Assembly (NCBI RefSeq): GCF_005930355.1
Contig: NZ_VDBO01000023.1
Span: forward strand, 1 to 50,441
Reading direction: 5' to 3'
Source: Paenibacillus sinopodophylli
GTDB lineage: Bacteria > Bacillota > Bacilli > Paenibacillales > Paenibacillaceae
Length of the DNA: 50,441 nt
The position numbers and the translations under genes are program-made. Positions 7,659 to 14,606 of this stretch are shown here, in pieces; the first letter of the stretch is position 1, and each line of letters starts with the position of its first letter. The notes beneath the pieces are model-generated. The model saw nothing but the letters and a program-made list of their open reading frames with translations, did no database searches and was not told the origin of the DNA.

Positions 7659-8216
7659 TTAGTTGCAATTCCTATCCATCAAAGCCCCTAATTGTTCCGC
7701 TAAAGCCTGATGGGTAATTGGCCGTTCATTCACAAACCACCATTCGACGACCCCCACATAAGCAGATGCTACAAATCTGATAACCATATCCTCGTTTAGA
7801 CCTTTATTTTTACCCTGTGTTACATCAACCTCATCTTTGAACTCCTCATGTAAAAAATCGAGAAATCGGGTGCGGAAAAATGGAGCTCCTTTACTTGCTA
7901 ACATCATTGAAAAAAATAGGTGGTTTTCTTCGAAATATTCTGTCCATATAATGGATCCACTTACAAAATCCAAGTCTGCTACTGCCTTGCAACGAACACC
8001 GAGTTCGTTAATATGTGTTTCAATAAGCTTATCCAGCAAGTCATATTTATCCATGTAATGAAGATAAATCGTTCCTCTACTGACATTAGCACGGTCAGAT
8101 AGATCCTGGATTGTAATGCTATCAAAGCTCTTTTCAGCCATAAGTTCCAAAACTGCATTTTTTAATGCATCTTGGGTTTTCTTTATTCTTCGATCGGCCT
8201 TACCAATGCGGAACAC
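7659..8216 (-). CDS. TetR/AcrR-family transcriptional regulator (paralogue of 4104-4652)
   Basis: A 185-residue regulator with helix-turn-helix KNAVLELMAEKSFDSITIQD and DRANVSRGTIYLHYMDKYDL, and ligand domain FEENHLFFSMMLASKGAPFF...VGVVEWWFVNERP. It parallels the first TetR along its whole length, so the two come from one ancestor. The start is unusual: the only conventional in-frame codon is GTG at 8216, but it sits inside the best Shine-Dalgarno-like sequence GAGGTG. An ATT codon six bases further would match the paralogue's start better, so initiation at GTG or a rare ATT start are both possible. It is divergent from the oxidoreductase operon at 8416, its likely target. Confidence 0.88.
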   Translation of the reverse strand: MFRIGKADRRIKKTQDALKNAVLELMAEKSFDSITIQDLSDRANVSRGTIYLHYMDKYDLLDKLIETHINELGVRCKAVADLDFVSGSIIWTEYFEENHLFFSMMLASKGAPFFRTRFLDFLHEEFKDEVDVTQGKNKGLNEDMVIRFVASAYVGVVEWWFVNERPITHQALAEQLGALMDRNCN

Positions 8217-8415
8217 CTCGATTCAGTGAATTAGTAGACAATTTAGGATCTATTGTTCAGTAATTAACAAATGGAATAGATCTAACCATTGAAGCTTTAT
8301 TGTCATCGTTTATAATTTTAAACATGAGTATATTAATATATCAAGGTTAAGTTTCGAAAGCTTGAACGTGAGTTAACTACAGAATATACACTTTGAAAAA
8401 AGAGAGGTGATTATG
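8217..8415. promoter_or_regulatory. Divergent control region between TetR and the oxidoreductase operon
   Basis: An A+T-rich 199-bp gap. It holds a 12-bp perfect palindrome TATATTAATATA (within 8328-8342) followed by ATCAAGGTTAAGTTT, resembling the sequence after the operator at 4759-4782 (ATCAAGGTGTAATTT). A shared operator/promoter layout for the two TetR paralogues is a reasonable reading. I could not fix -35/-10 boxes with confidence. Confidence 0.35.
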
Positions 8416-9003
8416 ATGAGTAAGGTTCTGATCCTTGGCGCAAACGGAGGAATTGCTCGTGTAGCCATTGAGTTATTGCTAAGGGAAGCAGACACACAAT
8501 TAACGCTCTACTTGCGTAATGCACAAAGGTTAAAGTATTTGGAATCTAATCGAGTAAGGGTCATTGAAGGTGATGCTTTAAATCAGGAAAAATTAAAAGA
8601 AGCTATGTCGGGGCAAGATGTCGTGTACGCCAATTTGGCTGGCCAATTAAAAAAAATGGCTGAAACCATCGTGACAGCCATGGCCGCAACAGGCTTACGT
8701 CGTCTAATTTTTATTAGCTCCATGGGAATTTATGAGGAAGTCCCCGGAGCAAAGTATAAAAGCATATTGGATCCTTACAGGGATTCTGCGGCTATCGTTG
8801 AGTCTTCGGATCTCGATTATACGATTTTAAGACCAGGCTGGTTTACAAATGATAATGAAATTGATTACGAGACCACACCTAAAGGGGAACCCTTTAAAGG
8901 TTACTCTGTATCACGTAAAAGTGTTGCAGATCTGGTTGTTAAGCTGGCATTAAATCCTAGTTTAGAAGTTGGCCAAAGTCTAGGGATCAATAAACCCGAA
9001 TAA
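8416..9003 (+). CDS. NAD(P)-binding protein, NmrA/atypical SDR type
   Basis: A 195-residue Rossmann protein: SKVLILGANGGIARVAIELL carries the GxxGxxG dinucleotide motif at the extreme N-terminus, followed by RVIEGDALNQEKLKEAM, DVVYANLAG, LRRLIFISSMGIYEE and YTILRPGWFTND. These are typical of small YwnB-like NAD(P)H-binding, SDR-atypical proteins. Two ATG codons occur (8413, 8416); 8416 gives six bases to GAGGTG and is preferred. First gene of a six-gene oxidoreductase run reading to 13308 and divergent from a TetR regulator. Substrate unknown; probably a reductase or redox-sensing protein. Confidence 0.85.
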   Translation: MSKVLILGANGGIARVAIELLLREADTQLTLYLRNAQRLKYLESNRVRVIEGDALNQEKLKEAMSGQDVVYANLAGQLKKMAETIVTAMAATGLRRLIFISSMGIYEEVPGAKYKSILDPYRDSAAIVESSDLDYTILRPGWFTNDNEIDYETTPKGEPFKGYSVSRKSVADLVVKLALNPSLEVGQSLGINKPE

Positions 9004-9119
9004 AAAATGGTTTCTTATTAAAAATAATGTGAAAATTATATTGAAGGTTTTTGAACGAAATATATCGATTTGTTATCGATATGTCCACTTTGTTACCCTG
9101 AAAAAAAGGAGAATAATTG

Positions 9120-9878
9120 ATGAATATTACGGATGCAGCTCAAAAATATCAAGAGAAAATGTTTCCAGGCTACAAATCTAAGGTTCTGGAAACAGATCCG
9201 GAGTTTATTGAGCGCTTCGATAATTTTGCGTTTGATGAAGTCGTGAATCAGGACGACTTGGATGGAAGAACTTGTATGATGGCCATATTGTCCGTTTTAA
9301 TTGGTTGTCAAGGTATAGATGAGTTTAGAGCTATGGTTCCAGCCGCATTAAACTTTGGCGTTACTCCAGTGGAAGTAAAAGAGATTGTTTATCAATCCGT
9401 ACCTTATATGGGTGTAGGAAGAGTCTATCCTTTTCTGCATGTTGTGAATGAGATTTTGACTTCACAAGGGGTTAAATTGCCTTTACCAGGGCAAGTAACT
9501 ACCACTTTAGAAAACCGTTTGGAAGCAGGGATTAAAGCACAGGTAGATATCTTTGGAGAACATATGCAGGATTTCTGGCAGTCGGGACCGGAAGAGAGCA
9601 AGCACATTAATTACTGGCTCGCAGCTAACTGCTTTGGTGATTACTATACGCGAAAAGGGCTTGACTACAAACAAAGAGAGATGATTACATTCTGCTTTCT
9701 TTTGGCCCAGGGTGGATGCGAACTTCAGTTGACCAGCCATGCTGCCGCTAATATAAGGCTTGGAAATGATAAGAGTTTCCTTATTAAAGTTATTTCTCAA
9801 TGCTTGCCTTTCATCGGCTATCCGCGCAGTCTAAATGCTCTCCGGTGTGTGAATGAAGCTGTGGCGAAATCGGAATAA
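9120..9878 (+). CDS. Carboxymuconolactone-decarboxylase-family protein (two-domain)
   Basis: About 252 residues with two CMD-like halves. The first (FAFDEVVNQDDLDGRTCMMA, PAALNFGVTPVEVKEIVYQS, YMGVGRVYPFL) and the second (YYTRKGLDYKQREMITFCFL, TSHAAANIRLGNDKSFLIKV, YPRSLNALRCVNE) follow the helical AhpD/CMD pattern. The Cys-x-x-Cys of AhpD peroxidases is absent, so a peroxidase role is not indicated. Genes of this type often travel with a cupin and aldo/keto reductase, as here. ATG at 9120 is 8 bases after AAGGAG; the overlapping TTG at 9117 is less likely. The reaction is unknown. Confidence 0.85.
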   Translation: MNITDAAQKYQEKMFPGYKSKVLETDPEFIERFDNFAFDEVVNQDDLDGRTCMMAILSVLIGCQGIDEFRAMVPAALNFGVTPVEVKEIVYQSVPYMGVGRVYPFLHVVNEILTSQGVKLPLPGQVTTTLENRLEAGIKAQVDIFGEHMQDFWQSGPEESKHINYWLAANCFGDYYTRKGLDYKQREMITFCFLLAQGGCELQLTSHAAANIRLGNDKSFLIKVISQCLPFIGYPRSLNALRCVNEAVAKSE

Positions 9879-9916
9879 GCCCCTTATCAAATAACATTTG
9901 AAAGTAGGAATTAAAG

Positions 9917-10312
9917 TTGAATAATGAACAACTTCGCAACAGTACCATTTTTCCATTAGGAGAAAAGGTTAAAGCAAACTTCATAGGTGACGCCTACCTA
10001 CAAATGGTGTTTACAGATCCGACACCTCTGAACACTGCGATCGGAAATGTGACCTTCGCTCCAGGTGCACGGAATAACTGGCACTCCCATCGGGTTGGAC
10101 AGGTTCTATTAGTCACTGGCGGAGAAGGGTGGTATCAAGAAAAAGACAAACCTGCACGGTTGCTTCAAACAGGTGACGTGGTTAATATCCCGCCTAACGT
10201 GAAACATTGGCATGGAGCGACAAAAGACAGTTGGTTTGTACATCTGGCTATGACTCCAGGAGAAACAGAATGGTTTGATGCCGTCAATGATGAATGGTTT
10301 GATAAACTATAG
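9917..10312 (+). CDS. Cupin-domain protein
   Basis: A 131-residue single-domain cupin. It has the first metal motif NNWHSHRVGQVLLVTGGEGW (two His, then Gln in place of the usual Glu) and the second PPNVKHWHGAT (His pair). It resembles cupins described as carboxymuconolactone-decarboxylase-associated or bacterial (R)-mandelonitrile-lyase-like proteins. The start is TTG at 9917 with AGGAA 7 bases upstream; no in-frame ATG is near. Gap to the upstream CMD gene is 38 bp and to the following aldo/keto reductase 12 bp, so it is in the operon. A small-molecule enzyme or binding protein; substrate not known. Confidence 0.87.
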   Translation: MNNEQLRNSTIFPLGEKVKANFIGDAYLQMVFTDPTPLNTAIGNVTFAPGARNNWHSHRVGQVLLVTGGEGWYQEKDKPARLLQTGDVVNIPPNVKHWHGATKDSWFVHLAMTPGETEWFDAVNDEWFDKL

Positions 10313-10324
10313 GAGGTTTTCTGT

Positions 10325-11305
10325 ATGGAATATATTAAATTCGGAAATACGGGAATGGACGTCTCTCGGATTTGTCTGGGTTGCATGAGCTTTGGTGATG
10401 TGCTTCCAGGTGGACATCAATGGGTACTTGATGAGGAGCACAGTCGTCCAATCGTCAAAAGAGCATTAGAACTGGGTATCAATTTTTTTGATACAGCGAA
10501 CATTTATGCAGGCGGAACCAGTGAAGAGATTATTGGGAAAGCTTTAAAGGATTATGCGAACCGCGATGAAATGGTTCTGGCTACAAAAGTCTGGGGACGT
10601 ATGCATCAAGGCCCCAATGGTGCAGGGCTTTCTCGGAAGTCGATCATGAGCGAAATCGATAAGAGCCTGAAGAGGTTAGGGACTGATTATGTAGATCTCT
10701 ACATCATTCATCGCTGGGATTATGAAACACCTATAGAAGAAACTATGGAAGCCATGCATGATGTCGTGAAATCTGGAAAAGCCAGATATATCGGTGCTTC
10801 TGCAATGTATGCTTGGCAATTTCAAAAAGCATTACATGTGGCGGAGAAAAATGGCTGGACTCGTTTTGTTTCCATGCAAAATCACCTTAACCTCATATAC
10901 CGAGAAGAGGAAAGAGAGATGATTCCGTTTTGTACGGACCAAAAAATTGCGTTAACTCCTTATAGTCCGCTTGCATCGGGAAGACTGATTCGTGATTGGT
11001 CAGAAACTACCCATAGATCAGAAACGGATCAAATTCAGAAATCAAAGTACGATTCGACTGCTGATGCAGATCGATTGATCATTGAGCGAGTTGCGTCCAT
11101 TGCAAAGAAGCGTGGCGTACCCCGCAGTCATGTTGCGCTTGCATGGCTGTTGCAGAAAGAAGCTGTAGCAGCTCCTATTGTCGGTGTAACAAAAATCGCT
11201 CAACTTGAAGATTCTGTAGGGGCTCTATCAGTGAAATTAACCACAGAAGAAATCTCATTCCTGGAAGAATTGTATATCCCACATCCGGTTGTGGGAGCTC
11301 AATAA
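10325..11305 (+). CDS. Aldo/keto reductase
   Basis: A 326-residue NADPH-dependent oxidoreductase of the aldo/keto reductase fold. The catalytic tetrad is visible: Asp and Tyr in NFFDTANIYAGGTSE, Lys in LATKVWGR, His in YIIHRWDYETPIEE. The C-terminal cofactor loop has PIVGVTKIAQLEDSVGAL. Length suits the AKR11/12-like (YajO/YghZ-like) group. It starts at ATG 10325 after AGGAGGTTTTCT, only 12 bp behind the cupin gene. It reduces aldehydes or ketones; the substrate is not evident. The neighbours (two dehydrogenases, CMD, cupin) suggest detoxification of reactive carbonyl or quinone compounds under the divergent TetR. Confidence 0.92.
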   Translation: MEYIKFGNTGMDVSRICLGCMSFGDVLPGGHQWVLDEEHSRPIVKRALELGINFFDTANIYAGGTSEEIIGKALKDYANRDEMVLATKVWGRMHQGPNGAGLSRKSIMSEIDKSLKRLGTDYVDLYIIHRWDYETPIEETMEAMHDVVKSGKARYIGASAMYAWQFQKALHVAEKNGWTRFVSMQNHLNLIYREEEREMIPFCTDQKIALTPYSPLASGRLIRDWSETTHRSETDQIQKSKYDSTADADRLIIERVASIAKKRGVPRSHVALAWLLQKEAVAAPIVGVTKIAQLEDSVGALSVKLTTEEISFLEELYIPHPVVGAQ

Positions 11306-11339
11306 ATTTGAAATTTAAGAAAAGGCGGAGAATTGATAA

Positions 11340-12373
11340 ATGAAAGCAAATATGATGTATGCTGCTGGTGATGTTCGCGTAGAAGAAATCCCAGTTCCGA
11401 GATTGCAAAAACCGACGGATGTGATTTTAAAAGTGGTTGCTGCCTGCATTTGCGGAAGTGACCTGCATCCTTATCACAACATGCATGCCCATGAGCATGG
11501 AGATGGCGAAGCAATGGGGCATGAAGTAATTGGAAAGATTGAAGAAATGGGTTCGGAAGTTTTCGGGTTCAAAAAAGGCGATTTGGTCATCGTTCCTTTT
11601 GCATATGGTGACAACACCTGTCCGTTCTGCAAAGAAGGATTAATGACATCTTGTGTACATGGGGGCTTTATGACCGGCTGTCAGGCGGAATTTGTGCGAG
11701 TGCCTCAAGCAGAGGGAAGTATGTTTAAACTACCCGACGAAATTGATGAAAACTCTCCTTTGTTACCGTCCCTGTTAACATTGTCTGATGTATACGGCAC
11801 TGGTTATCACGCGGCGGTGATGGGAAGAGTGAATGAGAATACGACGGTAACGGTTATAGGTGATGGAGCTGTTGGTCTTCTTGCCGTTCTGTCAGCGAAG
11901 AAGCTCGGTGCCAAGAAAATTATTCTTATGGGCCGTCATAAGAAACGGACCGATCTTGGTATTGAATTCGGTGCAACAGACGTTATTAATGAACGCGGAG
12001 AAGAAGGCATCGCGAAAGTTCGAGAGCTGACAAATGGTGAAGGTACACATGTTGTTCTTGAATGTGTCGGGCTGATGCCTGCTTACGAGATGAGTCTTGG
12101 AGCCGTTCGGGCCGGTGGAGTTATCAGCCGCGTTGGTGTTCCACAGTATGATGATGCTCCCGTTGGTTTTGCAAGTCTTTTCGGGCGTAATATTACGTTA
12201 ACTGGAGGACCAGCGCCAACGCGTGCTTACATGGAAGAATTGTTACCGACATTTTGGAAGGAAAAATTGAACCGGGTCGTGTCTTTGATGTAACGGTTGA
12301 TTTGGACGGTGTTCCGGAGGGTTATCGTGCTATGGATAAGCGTGAAGCGCTCAAAGTATTAATCCGACCTTAA
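11340..12373 (+). pseudogene. Zinc-dependent alcohol dehydrogenase with one frameshift near the 3' end
   Basis: A medium-chain dehydrogenase: catalytic-zinc region AACICGSDLHPYH and MGHEVIG, structural-zinc-like DNTCPFCKEGLMTSCVHGGF (the first Cys is absent; from memory this subgroup often lacks it), Rossmann TVTVIGDGAVGLLAVLSAKK. The uninterrupted frame stops at 12293 after WKEKLNRVVSLM. In the +1 frame the missing tail continues at once: ILEGKIEPGRVFDVTVDLDG and YRAMDKREALKVLIRP, ending at 12373. A one-base deletion near 12250 (TTACCGACATTTTGG, expected TTACCGGACATT...) explains this. Either a real recent mutation or a read error; a protein stopping at 12293 would lose about 40 residues of the C-terminal catalytic lobe. 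It lies between the aldo/keto reductase and SDR genes. Confidence 0.85.
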
Positions 12374-12477
12374 TGAAGCGAGTTTTGGTTCTCCTGACTG
12401 TCAGAGGTTATCAAAAATGTACAATTACCGAACTGAAAAGAGAGTTGATTCTAGAATAAAAATAAGGAGGACATAGA

Positions 12478-13308
12478 TTGAAAGAAGTTGTACTTTGGAC
12501 CGGTGCCGGACAGATTGGCATGGCGATAGCCAGAAGAATCGGTTTTGGTAAGAAAATTATGATTGGTGATAAGAACCTAGATAATGCCAAAGCTACTACA
12601 AAAATTATGATAGAAGCCGGATTTGATGCGATTCCAGTCGAAACAGACATTTCCTCTAGAGAATCGATTTTAAACTTGATTGCAGAAGGTCAGAAATATG
12701 GTGAAATCACTGCGCTTATCAATGCAGCTGGCGTGTCACCTAGTCAGGCACCTATTGAGGTGATTTTGAAAGTGGATTTGTACGGAACGGCAGTATTATT
12801 GGAGGAAGTAGGTAAGGTCATAGCTCCTGGAGGAGTTGGTGTTACAATTTCCAGTCAGTCTGGACATAGAATACCTGAACTGGGAACTGAAATTGATGCG
12901 CAGCTTGCTACGACACCAACTGAGGAGCTCCTTAATTTAGAAGTCCTTCAACCTGAAAAGATTAAGGATTCGTTGCACGCATATCAAATGGCGAAACGGT
13001 GCAATGTGAAGCGTGTAATGTTTGAAGCTATACGTTGGGGTGAAAAAGATGCTCGTATCAACTCCATTTCTCCAGGAATTATCGTAACACCATTGGCTAT
13101 TGACGAGTTCAATGGTCCAAGAGGAGAGTTTTATAAGAATATGTTTGCCAATTGCCCAGCTGGACGTCCAGGAACAGCAGATGAGGTTGCAAATGTAGCT
13201 GAGTTGCTGATGAGGCCACAGGGCGCTTTCATTACCGGGTCTGATTTCCTAGTTGACGGTGGAGCGACAGCTTCTTATTTTTACGGATCACTAAAACCAG
13301 TAGAATAG
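12478..13308 (+). CDS. Short-chain dehydrogenase/reductase (SDR)
   Basis: A 276-residue classical SDR: N-terminal WTGAGQIGMAIARRI (TGxxxGxG cofactor loop), ALINAAGVSPSQAP (NAAG), VTISSQSGHR (catalytic Ser), YQMAKR (catalytic Tyr-xxx-Lys), and SPGIIVTPLA plus a C-terminal FITGSDFLVDGGATASYFYG loop. The start is TTG at 12478 after AAGGAGGACATAGA. It lies 104 bp after the ADH stop on the same strand, so it is probably the last gene of the oxidoreductase run, or separately translated from the same message. Substrate not evident. A strong symmetric terminator follows at 13436. Confidence 0.9.
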   Translation: MKEVVLWTGAGQIGMAIARRIGFGKKIMIGDKNLDNAKATTKIMIEAGFDAIPVETDISSRESILNLIAEGQKYGEITALINAAGVSPSQAPIEVILKVDLYGTAVLLEEVGKVIAPGGVGVTISSQSGHRIPELGTEIDAQLATTPTEELLNLEVLQPEKIKDSLHAYQMAKRCNVKRVMFEAIRWGEKDARINSISPGIIVTPLAIDEFNGPRGEFYKNMFANCPAGRPGTADEVANVAELLMRPQGAFITGSDFLVDGGATASYFYGSLKPVE

Positions 13309-13435
13309 TTGAAGAAGTCGTAGAATGCGTCCTTAATTAGAAATGAAGCCCATGGTAACTTCATTAGTCATACATTAGAATTAGCTTATGAAAACATTGA
13401 GATGATTCCCCAAATTGAGCTCGATTAAAAATAAT

Positions 13436-13480
13436 AAAACAATCAGCGTTGCCATTAATCCGGCAACGCTAATTGTTTTT
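13436..13480. terminator. Strong, probably bidirectional intrinsic terminator
   Basis: AAACAAT-c-AGCGTTGCC (loop ATTAATCC) GGCAACGCT-a-ATTGTTT gives a ~17-bp stem with one mismatch, with A-rich sequence on the left and T-rich on the right, so it can act on both strands. It closes the oxidoreductase operon. The hydrophobic minus-strand open frame crossing it (13381-13593) is therefore discounted. Confidence 0.8.
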
Positions 13481-13749
13481 CGGGAAAACTTGAATAAATC
13501 GAGATGACTTACGTTAAAAACAAGATTTGCAGCGAGTACAAGGGAAGGGACTCTTAGAAGGCGTGTCTGTTCATTTGTGTCGTTGATGTCCACACATTTA
13601 TATCCAGACGTGAGCCTATGTCAGGTGACAAGAACTTGATAACAATCCCGATGATTGACATGAACTTTGTAACATTCCCAACAAGATTCTTCATTTGGCC
13701 AGCTGAAGACAACAAAATCAGCGACAGTGCTTATTAAACGATCGGACAG

Positions 13750-13960
13750 CATTCCTATTATGAAGTAATAATAGGTTAGATAGCTTCTGAAGGTGGCTCG
13801 TTTGGCATCAGGAACTGTGTATAAGTACAAGATTCAAACCTACAGGTTCAGGACAGGACTCTCCACTCCTATCCAAATCCTATAGTGCTCATCATGAGTA
13901 CGGACCACCCTTATGGGTGGTTTTTTTTTGTTCATGAATTGTCCTGTCCGCTAAAGGCTA
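13750..13960 (+). repeat. Dispersed double-hairpin repeat, copy 3, with shared upstream arm
   Basis: The core is at 13834-13930: CCTACAGGTTCAGGACAGG, CTCTCCACTCCTATCC, a first hairpin with changed arms (GTGCTC/GAGTAC) and a second CCACCC/GGGTGG followed by nine T. The stem changes keep pairing (G-U wobble in the first; C-G pairs in the second). The ~80 bp upstream (ATTCCTATTATGAAG..., GGCTCGTTTG) match the upstream arm of copy 4. In one frame both arms end with a similar C-terminus (GQHSYYEVIIG stop here; GQYSYYEEMVG stop at copy 4), another trace of lost genes before the element. Confidence 0.8.
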
Positions 13961-13984
13961 TGGTACAAGAATCCATTTAGTTGA

Positions 13985-14260
13985 ACTTTAGCGTTCCCCC
14001 CCATTTCTCGAACTGCCAGCGCTGCAGAAAGAAGCTTGTAGTCGAACTCCTTGCCTCTGTCCGTGTGGCATAATTGGATGCCTTTCAATCGTACAGCGTA
14101 TCGGGTAGTTGTTTTTGCTGTCCATGAAGATCTTGAGAATGGTATCTTCTACGTGTTGTTCAACTTTATCCGATGAAAGTTCCGGTTGTAGTAATAAGAT
14201 CTCCTCGTTAGGTTTTGTAGGACACTGCACATTGTTGATAACGAATATTAGTGTTGTGAT
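13985..14260 (-). pseudogene. IS3-family OrfB transposase relic with an internal deletion
   Basis: On the minus strand, one frame reads PNEEILLLQPELSSDKVEQH and VEDTILKIFMDSKNNY, the pre-catalytic part of IS3/IS150-type OrfB (before YGTRKIK). It then jumps, in another frame, to GIQLCHTDRGKEFDYKLLSA, the HxDRG catalytic block. About 100 residues between them are missing, as is everything after. It overlaps the 3' flank of repeat copy 3, so the element landed in or next to it. Confidence 0.7.
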
Positions 14261-14441
14261 TTACAGTCCTCGTAAAGTTAAACCATCTAATTCATAAATT
14301 CAGCTGTTTAAATATCATGGCATTGGAAATAGCGTGAAAATTCGCAGCATCTTGGGAAAAGAAACAATAGTCCGCCTATTATTATTGAACAAGCAGGCAG
14401 ATGCCCGATCAGCGTAGCTTTAACCACCTAATCGTAATCCT

Positions 14442-14466
14442 GTCCCGTTTCCGGGACTTTTTTTAT
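14442..14466 (+). terminator. Intrinsic terminator upstream of the large glycosidase gene
   Basis: GTCCCG (14442-14447), loop TTTC, CGGGAC (14452-14457), then eight T. It insulates the glycosidase gene from upstream transcription. The left arm and the 20 bases before it recur at 26566-26596 without the right arm. Confidence 0.75.
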
Positions 14467-14489
14467 TGATTATATTAAAACTGTTAAAT

Positions 14490-14503
14490 TGAAAGCGATT
14501 TCA
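14490..14503 (+). promoter_or_regulatory. cre box (CcpA site) of the large glycosidase gene
   Basis: TGAAAGCGATTTCA matches the catabolite-responsive element consensus TGWAANCGNTNWCA at every fixed position and is nearly palindromic. It lies ~105 bp before the start codon, suitable for carbon catabolite repression by CcpA/HPr-Ser-P. Confidence 0.75.
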
Positions 14504-14606
14504 AAACAGTCTGCTAAAGTGGTGTCTGGAGGGGGTTCGATAGTTGGTGTCTAGATTGTCATCCGCTTTACTGTAGAACAATAACAAAATTGATGGAGGG
14601 ATTTGA

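Noticed and set aside
13381..13593. Minus-strand 70-residue hydrophobic frame
   Set aside because: It is crossed by a 17-bp symmetric terminator, has no ribosome site and no recognisable family.
14109..14297. Plus-strand 62-residue frame near 14.2 kb
   Set aside because: Antisense to the IS3-type transposase relic, which is identified by its HTDRG block.
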